A DNA stretch of 62,000 nucleotides, taken from Glandiceps talaboti (lineage: Eukaryota; Hemichordata; Enteropneusta; Spengelidae). The notes under the pieces are model-generated. The model saw only the letters and a list, made by a program, of their open reading frames with translations. It did no database searches and had not been told where the DNA came from. A program made the position numbers and the translations under genes. The stretch is from contig NC_135570.1 of NCBI RefSeq assembly GCF_964340395.1, forward strand, positions 4,510,322 through 4,572,321. Direction: 5' to 3'. Each line of letters starts with the position of its first letter. The first letter of the stretch is position 1. This document shows, in pieces, positions 12,221 to 25,742 of the stretch.

Positions 12221-12330
12221 TGGGTGTTTCAATCTGTTTTAACATCATATCGTTTGCCACCAATTGGACGAAATCTTGAAGAACTGTTCTTGTTTAACTG
12301 TGATATTCCACATCAATACTAACTGCGAAA

Positions 12331-13093
<763 letters not shown>

Positions 13094-13833
13094 AACACTT
13101 TTTTTCAATAGCAATTACGGCAAGTATTATTAATTCTAACGGCAAGCCAATATTACCTGAGGCTAAAATATATCGTGCATATCAACTTTAGACACCGTAA
13201 CTTATTCATGTTAGCCCTTAAACACAGGGATTGCGCCATGTTTTCAGTAGACCATCGGTAGTTAAAATCTAGCATAAGGCAATTAAAAAAAATCATTGTT
13301 TGCGATAACATGACTTCATAAAATAAGCTAGGTAGAAGATACGCGTTGGCCACGATACTCTATCTATCACGTGATAGTCCGATGAGGTGTACAAGGAGTA
13401 AATGAAGACAATTCCATGTGAAGTAAACAAATACAACAATGCAGACTGTACTTCAACTTACAATCTTGAAATACCTGGTTTGTAGAATTTTGAAGAAAAA
13501 AACCCCAACGATACTGTGACAAGATAATTAACATAGAAGTAGAAGTAACTTCTCACTATTGAGGTTGGCGGTTTAAATTAGGGTCGGGAAATGGGAAATG
13601 GGAAATGGGAATGGGAAAATGGTCGGGAATGTTGCCTTATATTTATAATCGCGGTCTTAGTAAAGTATTATATTACTAATATAGTTGATCACTGTTTCAA
13701 ACAATTTTGCTGTCGATTCACAACAGATATAACGAGTTACATTTTGTGCAAGTTTTTAGCAATGATCTGTTAATCTGTCCTTCAAGTTGTCGACGATCCT
13801 CATCGAAATGACAAATTCCATTGTTACAACTGA

Positions 13834-13847
13834 CCACTAGGTGGCGG
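13834..13847 (+). promoter_or_regulatory. CTCF-like motif, forward
   Basis: CCACTAGGTGGCGG matches the animal CTCF consensus CCASYAGRKGGCRS at every position. It lies between the two convergent IL-17-like genes 3 and 4. Binding is inferred from the motif alone. Confidence 0.45.
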
Positions 13848-13982
13848 TATGATCAGCAGATTATTAATGTTTAGTAAATCTATAACGTAGCATCTTTGAA
13901 ACACAAGCACCCACAGACATATAACTGCCATAATCTTTCTGGGTCAAATATTTATTGTTTAAATTTTATCCCTCAATGTCCA

Positions 13983-14050
13983 CAGACACCCCATCTATAT
14001 ATTGTAAGTTACATTTTAGTGACGACATCCAGTAAGCTTGATAAAGCATA
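13983..14050 (+). other. Conserved 3' element behind IL-17-like gene 3
   Basis: Contains GACACCCCATCTATATA, the palindrome TGTAAGTTACA, then TTAGTGAC and AGTAAGCTT, in the same order as behind genes 1 and 2. It ends about 30 bp before an AATAAA at 14080-14085. Confidence 0.6.
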
Positions 14051-14079
14051 TTATACATTTGTATCTATTTAGATAGTTT

Positions 14080-14085
14080 AATAAA
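14080..14085 (+). terminator. Polyadenylation signal of IL-17-like gene 3
   Basis: AATAAA just after the conserved 3' element; it would give a 3' UTR of about 1 kb. Confidence 0.4.
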
Positions 14086-14199
14086 TTTACTGTTTACTGT
14101 CAAAGTATTACAAGTTGTACATTTGGTTATTAATTTCATCCAAAGCTTAAATGAAAATAATATTCTTGCATAGTTTGATTTGATTTTCTGATGTGTGTG

Positions 14200-14945
<746 letters not shown>

Positions 14946-15144
14946 TGCGTAAAATAAACCAAATAAACAAAAGAGTAATTCTTTGACCACAACGTATATT
15001 GCAAACAATGTTTTGTAATGACTCAGAGCTTGTTTCGGATCATTCGGAATAGAAAACCACAACAAACCACATACAATTATTGAGCCCAAGTTTGCTTTGC
15101 TACTGAGTACACCCTCGTTTATGTGTGAACATGTGCGCTTGCGT

Positions 15145-15159
15145 ACACACACACACACA

Positions 15160-15201
<42 letters not shown>

Positions 15202-15225
15202 GACACACACACTCACACTCACACA
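15145..15225. repeat. (CA)n microsatellite
   Basis: Imperfect CA repeat with TACA and GACA interruptions. Confidence 0.9.
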
Positions 15226-15419
15226 CATATTAACATAACACACTACTAGTCAGAGCTACTAGTCTTAGAAAATCATTAAAGATGAAAAGGTAATTAAATT
15301 TTCTACGATTATTACTATTTATCCTGAAATATATCTGAAATACAAAATGTACATCTTTCAACTTTAACTTATATTAATGAACAATCAATTCAAGACTTGC
15401 AGGAGAATTCGAAATGAAG

Positions 15420-15500
15420 TTGCCTTGATGTTTCACTCATGGGATAGGATAACAATAACAGAGACACAACACACACAGCAGAATCCTTTACCCAATTATT
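15420..15500 (+). mobile_element. Dispersed repeat (CAGGATCCTTTACCCAAT family), copy B
   Basis: Shortened copy with TTTCACTCATGGGA, AGAGACACAACACACACAGC and CTTTACCCAAT in the same order as copy A; an internal segment present in copies A and C is missing. Confidence 0.6.
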
Positions 15501-15795
15501 CGTATATTACATTTGGCAATGGTTTGAATAATTGCCAGTAGTCAAAACGTTACAGATCAGAAGTTGTCAATAACTATATATATATAACTGACAACAATTT
15601 AGTGATGTTGTCATGGTGATAATATTAGCACGCGAAACTGAATCTCCCTTATACTATATCGGACTCGGATATACCCACACATACTCTCGCATACATTCAC
15701 ACAATCATGCATGGCCTTTTGAACAAACGTTCTTTACTCCAATCAGAGCATCAGTCAACGATTCAACAATAACCAGAAGATATACCATCTTCCGC

Positions 15796-15809
15796 CCACA
15801 AGAGGGCGG
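15796..15809 (+). promoter_or_regulatory. CTCF-like motif, forward, one mismatch
   Basis: CCACAAGAGGGCGG fits 13 of 14 positions of CCASYAGRKGGCRS. It lies between convergent genes 3 and 4. Confidence 0.35.
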
Positions 15810-15920
15810 GCTTCAATATAAATAATTCTCTTCCCACTCTCAAGGGATGGGTAGAAGTGTAAACGGACAAAACCATTAATTGCAAAGTCAGATAAAGATA
15901 CAGTGTAACGTTTCACAACT

Positions 15921-15947
15921 TTTATTTTCTACATTTAAGCATTTATT
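15921..15947 (-). terminator. Polyadenylation signals of IL-17-like gene 4
   Basis: Two AATAAA signals on the minus strand (15942-15947 and 15921-15926), about 680-700 bp after the stop of gene 4. Confidence 0.45.
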
Positions 15948-16131
15948 TAAAGAAATTACAATCGCTAAACAGTTTCAAAACTTTTTTTTCAGAGATATAA
16001 TTATTATAAATATACTATTGAATAAATAACAATATAAATTATAAAAGTCTGCACTGTATAATATTTTTTCAAAGTGAATCTAATACAAGAATTTCCCAAA
16101 AGATAATAACTGTAAGTGAACTCACTCAGTA

Positions 16132-16146
16132 CAGCGCCACCTATGG
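16132..16146 (-). promoter_or_regulatory. CTCF core-like motif, reverse
   Basis: The minus strand reads AGGTGGCGC, a full match to the nine-base CTCF core, but the preceding five bases match poorly. Its orientation is convergent with the motifs at 13834 and 15796. Confidence 0.25.
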
Positions 16147-16169
16147 TATGAATTTGGTAAAATTATAGA

Positions 16170-16230
16170 CGCTTTTAAAGCATACATAATGACGTCACTG
16201 TAACGTAACTTACACTATATAGAGATCAAC
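16170..16230 (-). other. Conserved 3' element behind IL-17-like gene 4
   Basis: The minus strand reads CTATATAGTGTAAGTTACG, then TTACAGTGACGTCATTATG, matching the core of the elements behind genes 1-3. It lies about 400 bp after the stop, as in gene 1, and before the AATAAA signals. Confidence 0.55.
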
Positions 16231-16628
16231 TCTTCATAACTTGAAGAAAACTGAATTGAATTTAAAAACTACAAATTTTAGACCCTGTCAGACTAATAGC
16301 TAATTACGTTAAACAAAATCTATATTGGAAAGCTACACAACTTGAGATACCTACATTGAAAACTTAATTAATAACAAAATGCTATAATACTAGTAACTCA
16401 CAATGTATGAGATAAGCAACGTGTCTAACGTTTCATATTACTTCAAATGTTTCTATAGGCACATCGGTGCAACAAGAAATGGCAGAGTAAGCTACTTTAG
16501 CTACAGAAATGAGCAGAATATTCCATAACTAAATCGGAAGTATTTTCGTATTCCTGTAAAAGCTAAAAGAGACACATTTGTCTTAGGCTGTGTCATCGTT
16601 ATCAACAATAATCACTGAGTAGCAGACC

Positions 16629-17285
16629 TTATATTCTCGCCCTTTCGCAAACGCAGGCAATCGAGACATCAATTTCAACTCCCTCGTAGACATAAACTCC
16701 ATGTGCATTACATGTACCGGTCTTCTGTAACGCCCAGACCTTAGACGTAAGTCGAGCACAAGCCCAGGATGGATGGAAGTCACTGTTTCTGACAAGATTG
16801 GTGATGCAGTTTGGACAGTCGTAGCACTTAACCTCTACAAGGGTAGATGGGTATTGGTCTGGGTTGGTCTTTTCGACGTTATAAAACGGGCAAGTTGATC
16901 TGATGCTTTTTGGAGCATTCCTGCCATAGGTAACGGGACAACTGGTAGAGGAAGGCAGGCTGTGTGCACCAGGGGTTGTTGCGTACTGGAGAGCGTTGGC
17001 ATTGTACTGTTTGAGCATGGCTTTGAGGAATCCTTGACTAGGTTCTTGGCAACTTGCTCGTTTTACTGGGTTGCAGTGGCAGCCGTAAACATACACCACG
17101 CACAGGATAGCAGCAATCTAAAAAGTAAAAAGTACGAAACACCGTGATATTCCTGTTTACTGTTCTAATGTCTTCACACACTGAACATCACCTTTGAAAT
17201 CACGATACCAAAATCCAACTCTTAAACATTTTGAATTTATATTGAATATCGCACTTACCGTAACGTTTCTTGACGAAAATGCCAT
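16629..17285 (-). CDS. IL17: IL-17-like cytokine 4 (two coding exons, minus strand)
   Basis: Secreted IL-17-family cytokine. Coding exons on the minus strand are 17285-17259 (nine codons, then GTAAGT) and 17117-16629 (after CTTTTTAG), phase 0; the product is 171 aa. Exon 2 is 489 nt, the same length as in genes 2 and 3. The signal peptide (MAFSSRNVT then IAAILCVVYVYG) ends before CHCNPVKRASC. Family blocks are RSTCPFY, the CYDCPNC cluster and C-terminal ACVC. No NVS sequon occurs before ACVC (DVS here). The gene is convergent with gene 3 and closest to it in sequence (NANALQYATT is shared). Ligand function is inferred from the family. Confidence 0.92.
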
Positions 17286-17396
17286 ATCTAGGTTTCAATC
17301 TCTTTCAAATATTTGTCTTAGACGAACAGGACAACTGGTTGTTTACCTTCTCTTCGAAACGATGTAGAACTGATAAAGTTTGCAAATTTAAAACTG

Positions 17397-17404
17397 TATT
17401 TATA
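17397..17404 (-). promoter_or_regulatory. TATA box of IL-17-like gene 4
   Basis: TATAAATA on the minus strand, 119 bp upstream of the ATG at 17285. Confidence 0.65.
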
Positions 17405-17895
17405 CATTCTGTGATGATAAGCCCTTTATATTAAATCTAACGGACACCATTTTCCATCTATCTGTAGATATCTAATTTTAAGTCGTGATTCGTGAAGGTG
17501 GGATCCAAAAAACTTTCCGTCTTCAATATAACAGTTTCTCTATTGACGACAAAGGAAGTCATCTTTTTGTTCTCACACAATAGCTATGTTCATCTCGTTG
17601 ACGGACGTTTGGCAGAAATGTATCATTCCAGGTATCGTCAAAATCAGGATGACACGTATCTACACTTTATAACAAAAATGACGTAATACGCATGGAAAAA
17701 AAGAACTAAATAGAGGAGAAATGACATTATTATGCTCGTCTGAAATCTTTGATTATGAATCGATATGACATCCTCTTTTTCTAGTTTGTAACCAGGCTTA
17801 GCGAAATATTCATTCAGTATCTTTATTTCACTTTAGATACGATTCTAGTTATTTTAAACTAAATCCAAATAAGCAGATATGTTTTTAAAAAAAAT

Positions 17896-18083
17896 ATCGT
17901 CTGGCTCAACAAAATCTTACTAACATCGCTACAATTTATTATCTTGCTCGACAAATTCCTTGGTAAGATTGTTGTCGAACCAGACGTTAAAATATAGCAA
18001 ACTGGGTGTTAGTTTAGATTTTTGTTTTTTAGCCAGACGATAAAATGTAGCAATGTTGGTAAAATTTTGTTGAGCCAGACGAT
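17896..18083. mobile_element. Small foldback element with TIRs of about 43 bp
   Basis: The left end begins ATCGTCTGGCTCAACAAAAT and the right end is its near-perfect reverse complement (only a few mismatches over about 43 bp). The motif GCCAGACGATAAAATGTAGC recurs inside and just after the element as direct copies. It is a non-autonomous MITE-like element with no coding capacity. Confidence 0.7.
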
Positions 18084-18504
18084 AATGTAGCAGACAGGGT
18101 GTTAGTTTACATTTTAGTTTAGCCAGACAACGTTTTGTTTCAGGTTATGTTATGTTTGTTGTATTGCGATAATTCAAAGTCGACTGTCTATGATTGCACA
18201 CACTATTTTCTGAACAAAGAACTCTCTCTCTCTCTCTCTGTAACTTTGCATTCCGCGTTGTATAACTAGTAACAGAGGTTGGTTTGCATTAAACATTTAT
18301 CGTGTTTACTTCCTTGAAATGAGGAAGTAAAAAGTGAAAAATAAACATCAGTAGTTCTCTTTCAATATACACGTGTTTGTCACATAAGTCACCATCCCTA
18401 CATCGAGGACTGTGCGTCAATGCTGTAAATAGTTATGTGTTTATGCATAGTGGAGGGTCTATGGTTTATGTGATGTGACTCTCTTGACAACAAATGATAT
18501 GGAG

Positions 18505-18848
18505 TCATGATGGTCAAATGGTTAGAGTGACCGGCTTGAATCTACAGTTCGCTTTGCATGTTCAAGCCTCGTCATTACCATTGTTTCTGAATGGCTAAAG
18601 TCCTTGGGCAAGATTGAACCATGATTGTACCCCAGTCAACCCAGCTGTATAATTGGGGACCTTAAAGGTTAGCGGTTGTAATGTGAATGTTTTAATCCTA
18701 TACACTTATAGAGGCTGCAATTGATCGTATACCCCTGGGAGTTGAAGTTAAGGGTTGTTGTGCCACTATAGATCTATACGTGCCAGGGGTGATAATTGTA
18801 AAGTGCTTGGAGCACAGAGTGGGAAAGCGCTATATAAAATCAACAGTT
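18505..18848 (+). mobile_element. tRNA-headed SINE
   Basis: A tRNA-like head has box A TGGTCAAATGG (18511-18521) and box B-like TGTTCAAGCC (18559-18568). The 3' tail ends in the word AAAGCGCTATATAAAATC, a tail type common in metazoan SINEs. About 340 bp. Confidence 0.7.
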
Positions 18849-21800
18849 TAGTATATATCATTATTATGCATTCTGTGGTAACCTTTCTAACCACGTTAAT
18901 AAAGTGAACCCCCCCCCCCCGGGCTGAATGGTGATCAAAGTCTGTGGCATGAGGGTTAATTAAATGGTAATACCATCAGAAATTTCCATTTATTAGAAAC
19001 AGGGATCGTACTTTGTCAATATACCTGGACTTAATGTAGCATGCGACTCGCAAATAAACTCATTGAGTTTTGCTAATATTCTATTTCAAAATCAAATAAA
19101 AATAACACAGAGTCACCATGGACATTTTGACAGGTAAAACTGATAGCAAAATTTAGTCACTCTAGAATCCAATATGGCCGCCAAATATTGTATTAAATCT
19201 ATGAGAAAATAACGATTGACGATTTCCTTGAAAACAAGACGATGAACCTCCAAATTTATGGATTTTTTCTTTTTATTTCTAAAGGTACAGGAACAAGCTT
19301 TCATATGGCAAAGTTTTGTGAGAATTGAAGAACTTTAATTGTCATTGTACACAATGTGCATTACACCTGTAAACCTACAATTAGAAGTCCAATGTTTCTG
19401 GTGAAAAAAATCGTATCATTAACATCGTAAAAACAGTTTGATGTATCTACATTTTTAAAAATATATTATATATTTTGGGAAATTCTCACGTAACAACCGT
19501 GTATTTCATCCATCATCAGTGTATGGGGGCGTAGTGCCAAAGTTTCCATGTCCTTGGCTACGTAGATCTTGACAAAATCCCGAAAAATTCCGTTACTCAA
19601 AAAATCTATTTCTTTTAGGTGAGCTAAGTTTGGTTACTTGAATGTGGCTACATTACATGTGTGTCTTTTGAGATGCTGTCACTACTAACAAAAGATTTAC
19701 ATGTCGCTAAAAGATTATATCGTGATTTCTCTACAAAGACTTCCCTTTCTGAGTCACTTACGCACTGAAGTGGTGTTTGTTTATCGGGGAGAATGACACA
19801 TGGTGAATAGACGGTGAAAGTTGTGTGGTTTGTGGTTAAAATACCCGTATGTGGGGACGTATAGCGGCTTTCCCTCTAGAATTTGTAACCCAGTAATATT
19901 CAGAAAAAACAAGAATGTGACATATCCATCTTAACGCTTTGTTGAAGTTGAACAAGCTGAGTTTTTACGTTTTGTTACAGACAAAGATAAAAAACCGTGA
20001 GAAAAAACGATTATTTGAATCAGTTTGTGCTAATTTATAGTAAATAATGTATGCTTGAATTAACAAATATCAAATTCGAAAGTGTCGTGGATTAGCTAAA
20101 ACAACCACCTTTGTTTAATACGGCATTAGTTATTCTATGTTTACCCATCATAACACCTTTAAAATGATGGGTTGGTCAGTCGTATACATTTCTTTAAGAA
20201 AGCGCGTCTGTACATGTTGGGGATACTTTTAATTCATAATCGTACTTGAACAGTTTGAATGACTTAAAAATGACAATTTTAAGTCACATCACATAAATTT
20301 CGTTCGATTGCCGAGAAAAAACAAAACGAAATTCTTTTTCACCTCTGTTGTTCTTTCAGTGGTGCACTGTTGCTTCATGGGTCATAGCAGATATGAATAT
20401 GGATTAGATGAACGTTGAATATTCATGACTCCTTAGTGCTTATGAATATGCATTGTCTATCTGATAAATATCCATGTCTGGTAAGACCCATGAGGCAAAA
20501 GTGTAACACTGAATTTCAAATAACAATACATGTGAAAAAGTGTTGGTGAGAGGTGAGATGTAGCAGCAGCGATGGGATGCCAAAATCACAAAATAATGTA
20601 AAGTTAGATAATACAATGAATCGAAGTAAAATGTGACCCTCCCAGCCTCCCCTAATTCCATTTTCTACCTTATGCCCCCCCCCCCAAGAACCGATTTGTA
20701 AAATATGACCCCTATTCCCCTGGCCCTACCCACCTTTAATTATTGAAGGCTCCCAAAGAAGCATTACAGCACCGTTCAAGCGTCAGACCCATATATTTAA
20801 TAAGTGGAGATGACGCCCTCATCGACAGACTGTCAAATATGTACAACTCCAGCGCTTCGGACAACTTGTCTTTACGTTTGACATGTTGTGTACACAAGTG
20901 ACTTATTCGCGCAATCAAGCCAAAACATACCTTTCTCCTGATGCGGCAAAGGAAAATTGGGGAGTGTATGTGAGTTAGTGAGCAAGTGTGTACGACAGTG
21001 CGATAACTTGGATCGTGTTGTTCAAATCTAAATACTGATAGCACGGGGCCTCCGGGTCCTGTTATCATTCACATTAAACAATTATATCAAGTAAGGTATT
21101 TCAGGAGAAAAAAGTGTGAATAAGAAATTCCGATAAGTAAAAAAAGCACAAGCAATGAATAAAGTTGTAGTTTTTGCCTGTATAAGACAGCACCTACAGT
21201 ATCGAAATCGACACGGCAAGTTCTTATTTTGACACTCTCTGAAGCAAACTTTATATTACTAATAAGATCGAATTTCATGAGCCATTGTGGTAAAACGTTC
21301 TAATTATTACCCAACGAAGTTTGACGAAGGTTATCTTTTCGTCCCCGTCGTATGTTAGTTTGTTAGCAAAATATATGGATGACTGGAGAGACGATCCAAT
21401 ACGATGCTGGATCTCAATAGGGAAACTTGCAAACCCGCCATGTTGAATGTTGCATCATGGGAAATGTGATAATAAATACTGATCAAATAGTATTGTAAAC
21501 AATAATGTTACATTGTTTGTAACCACAAATGATCAATTCATAGTTACCCTGACCATTGTGGGGGGTTTATTTTATCGGTAGCTCCAGATTAGGTTTTACG
21601 ATAACCACAGATAATCCCATAGTCCTTTGCGTCTGCGCATGCTCAGTCTGGATTGCAAGTTCCCTATTCGAACAAAGATTTATTGGAAGCTGTGATACAT
21701 TGAAATATCTGTTATTGCATTGCATAAAAATTATGGTGGTCAGTAGTGTAATTAAATCACGATTTTAATTAAATCGGCGTTTTTTGATTAAACAAACTGT

Positions 21801-22155
21801 GAACAGAACACCTAATAATCAAATTGCACTTTTAATTAAAATACCCATTTTGACGACAACTAACGACGCCGTTAAATCCATAGAGGAATCAGCTGAGCAA
21901 AATTTCACTCATGGCAATTTCCTCGCGACGCTCGTGTGCGGACAATTTTTAGTGAAATTTTGGTCATTCGTTGCCGTGAGCCAAATATCTAGTATGTTTG
22001 ATAATATTGGTTATTCGTGGTAAATTCCTTACCGTGTGAGCTCATGCATGTGTGGTGATGACGAACAGTACAAAAAATGTCTGCGCCCAGTCCAAAATAC
22101 AGGTGAGTAACTTATAGGACAGGTCAATACCGACGGTATTTTCATGATTTTAGAA

Positions 22156-22328
22156 GACAAACATGTCGACCATTGGCCTAAATACCACGGCTGTAATTTG
22201 CTTTAGCGGAAATAGTAAACAAGATGCCGGTAATTGTGTCATATAGTTATCTCGTTTAGTATAATTCGTGACTATTCCCACTAAAGCATTAGCCACGGGT
22301 ATTTAGGTCAAAGATCAACATATTTGTC
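22156..22328. mobile_element. Foldback element with imperfect TIRs of about 55-60 bp
   Basis: The left arm, from GACAAACATG through GGCCTAAATACC and GCTTTAGCGG, is matched inverted by the right arm, which ends ATATTTGTC. Several mismatches indicate age. No coding capacity. Confidence 0.55.
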
Positions 22329-24054
22329 ACGGTTGCCTGCTACGTTCGGCAAAGTGTCGACATGAAAATAGATATATTTTGGCGAATTTTAATTGTCACA
22401 TCACATGAAATGGAATTATATACGTGTATCATTATAGGTCATGAGATAGCATTTTTTAACGCTAAATAAGATAGAATTTGGAACTTCATAGAACTGTAAT
22501 TAGTCGTCCGATGATTGCAATAACATAGTGAAACACTGTGTAACGGCTCCTGTATATCTTGCTTGAAACTGTGTTATTTACACCACTCTACATTCATATG
22601 TACTGGGCATTGTTTACTGCAGCATAGACATTTTACACGATAGCGAGTTATATATAAATATTAACGAAAGGCAGGAACAAGAAAAAAAAGATTGTTTTTT
22701 ATAATGATGTTACTTTTAATGAGCAATTATATATAAATATAAATTAAAAAATGGACACATCTTTGGAAAATGGAAAAACGCTTTTCTATTACAGACCATT
22801 CTAAAGGTAAAGGAATGGAAGTAATAAAATTATGAAAATTGGAATAATTACCATGCAAAATTGGAATCAAATCTGTAATGTAACTTTCTTTACGTTCTCA
22901 AATTCTTGAAAGCCTCCAAGGTAAACAGGTGGTTTTTACAAAACTGAAAGTAAATATATTAATAACTTGAAAACTCCTAATACGAATGAGATGAATTTCA
23001 GATATCAGAAATAAACATATGGTGGTAACCCGCAATATAGAAATGCTGACCAGTGGTCGTAGACAATACTCTCTTATAAGTGTAATATAAATGAACTAAA
23101 CTTTAAATTTTTGCTTTGTTTTACTCATTTGCCTTCCATGCAGCTTAATCTGGGAAAACGAAAATGAATTTAAGTGTGTACATAACACCTTCTGATCTAT
23201 TTTTTTTTAAATTTTATTTTCAAATATGATAAAATTCAGATCACGATCTTCAAGTTTTGATTATCTCTTTCAAAACTTATTTTTTTAACAATTGAAAATA
23301 TCAATTTGCAAAACAATTACTGTTATCCAAAGTTTTTGAAATGTTGCATTTTTATCAGCAAAATATTAAAAAGGTAAGAATACAAAAAGCCAAAATAGAA
23401 CAGGTAGGCCTATTAATGAAACAATATAAATTCAACGTAAAATATTGCATGCCACTTCCCGAGATATGTATCTCTGATTGTTCGTCGTAAAACCAACCTT
23501 TAATGATCATTTGCACCATATAACTTATTAAAGTGGCCATATGGATGAGAATTTGGTATTTCTTTTGGATTTTTGTTTGATAAAACAGCTTCACTATGTT
23601 TTTCTACTTGAAAAAAATGTGAAATAACATATACCAAGTCCATGTTCATAACTCAATGCATTGCAAAAAGTGTAAAAAGTTTGTTATTGCCACTTTAAAA
23701 CGATTTTCGGTTATAGTTTCTCAAGTCAAGTATAAACTATAATTCAAATAATTCAAAATGTCAAATAAATAGTTACTTATAACTTACCTATTTGTATGAA
23801 CGAATATTAGAAAGATCTGCCATCCCCAAAAATATTGATTTTGTGTAGATTTTGCAATCTTTTCATTTTAATATTTCAAAGTATTTTTATTTCACGAGTT
23901 TCACAATAATAAGCGCCAGATAAATGGGTAATAAACAACACTTCCTAAAGCCCATTTCAGGTTTAATACAGTTTGATACAATTTACACTGAAACCAAGAA
24001 GATACTGCTACACTTTATAAGACAGCAAGATAGGATAGTTTCTTGCGACTTTTT

Positions 24055-24245
24055 GTCAAGGTGAAAATGGCGTCCGTATGACTGTCTGCCTCTGGTTGCG
24101 GTACGTATGGTTTATTTCATTTAGACAAAATGTAGGAAGAAATTGCAATAATGTTATCTTAAAATGTAGCATGTGCATTTTCTTATTCGTTTCTGCATGG
24201 TTGTATTAAACAGAGCTAGTGAACACTAATATGGGAAGGTAGTTT
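24055..24245. repeat. Dispersed repeat, copy 1 (pair with 37750-37915)
   Basis: Shares CATTTAGACAAAATnT, a GTAGCATGTG word, a TTTCTnnTTnGTTTCTG stretch, then GTGAACA..AATnTG with 37750-37915 in the same order and orientation. Confidence 0.5.
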
Positions 24246-24770
24246 TGTGTCGTATTGGCTCCACATGTCACTCAGTAATATTTTAAACAGTCGGCAACGC
24301 TATCAAGAAATTAGCGCTTTCGCAAACACATAACAAATTCAAAATAAGCACCTCACACAATCCAATACAGAGCGTCAGTTTAAAATTAACAAGCATCGGA
24401 AGCCAACACAATATCACAGGTGCTGAAAATACACACATAACACTGGTGGTTTAACAAAAACACCACGATCCCCGTAAACCTTTTTTAATTTTATTGGAGA
24501 GTTTCTTTAGCAGGCCTGTAACTCTTTACATGTTCTTGACTAAACAGTGCTGTCGAAATAAAGACCCAAATGATTTGCCGGAATAACGCGAAGACTTTGG
24601 AAACTTTGATCTCAATGCGCAGTGCTTTCGATCGATCCAATCAGCGGGAACCTCCAAAGTCACCCCAATAATTCCACCCTACTGTAGCTCAAATCTGTCG
24701 GTCTTTTAATTTCTCTGAACTGTTTAAATGGACGCCAAAATGTTATTTTTAGTTGTCTGAGCAGAACCAT

Positions 24771-24816
24771 AGACAGTGGACGGGTCTATGGTAGGGGTCC
24801 ACTGTTTATGGTAGAA
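24771..24816. repeat. Short palindrome (CATAGACAGTGGA family)
   Basis: Arms around CCATAGACAGTGGAC and GTCCACTGTTTATGG; the same arm sequence forms a separate palindrome at 36579-36625. Confidence 0.6.
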
Positions 24817-25662
24817 CTAAAGTTAAAAAGTTTGTAGCGGTCTTCAAAGTACAGTGGAGTTACAAAACGTTCAATTAGCTAAATGCAAGACTGAAAAGCC
24901 AAACTGTAGTAATTTCCTACGAAAGTTACTAGTTAGTTCACACCGAGTACTAAATATCTGCTAACAAATAATACAAATAATTAACTTATTACATACTATT
25001 TCTAGTACAAAGGTTACAAAGGTTGTGGTTACAATCTTTCAAATTTAAAAAGCGAGAAAGAAGATAAAATGTTGGTGGTAAAGTTCAATTAATTCCTGTG
25101 ATAAACAGGAGCGCACAACACTCTCCGGGTCAGTCAATCGTCATAGAAGAAATTCCACATACTCAGATATTGGTCTTGGCATTTTATTTGTCTTCAATTG
25201 GTGCATGTTGCATGTTATTGTGTGGTTAGGCACAAACAAGTCTGTGGGTTAGGATATTGGTTAAACTGTGAAATACGCCGTGTCTCAGCCATGCTCTTAC
25301 AAAGATTGACTGTCAAGGCGTACCTGGCAGACTAGATATGATATGATGGCGCTAAACTGTTCTCTTCTTTTCCCTGAGTTTCTCTGCACTCATACCTTAC
25401 GCAATTAGCGAATAAAAGGAATGAGCGCAGAAAGAGTAGAAAATTATCTATCCACAGCCGGTTTCTAGATTTTACAATAAAGTTGTTTCCATATATACAG
25501 GGAAAGAACTACAGTAACTTTACAGTGGTCTGTATTGAACAATACCATATCATCACATTCACTTCTGATAAACAATTTCTGTTATTAACTATTTATCTCT
25601 GTATTTGGATGTAGTTTGTTAAATATGCTATGTACAATTCATACCACTGAAACTACTGCTTT

Positions 25663-25730
25663 GGACCTATCCTGTGCAACGAGGCCCACTGTTGGAATCA
25701 ACAGTGGACCTCGTTGCACAGGGTAGGTCC
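25663..25730. other. Strong hairpin in the 3' UTR of the TNIP-like gene
   Basis: Two 32-nt arms (25663-25694 and 25699-25730) are reverse complements with two exceptions (one C-A mismatch and one potential G-U pair), separated by a 4-nt loop. On the minus-strand mRNA it starts 12 nt after the stop codon of the TNIP-like gene. It could be an RNA regulatory hairpin, a microRNA-like precursor or a small foldback insertion. Confidence 0.65.
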
Positions 25731-25742
25731 CTCAAACTATTG

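Larger units (their letters stand above)
17405..25662. other. Intergenic, IL-17-like gene 4 to TNIP-like gene
   Basis: No supportable gene on either strand. The stretch holds the foldback element 17896-18083, the SINE 18505-18848, a foldback 22156-22328, a dispersed repeat 24055-24245 and a palindrome 24771-24816. The 110-residue minus-strand open frame at 20736-21068 has no family features. Confidence 0.55.

Noticed and set aside
20736-21068. 110-codon minus-strand open frame in the intergenic region
   Set aside because: No family motif, no promoter or splice signals that make sense, and composition like its surroundings.
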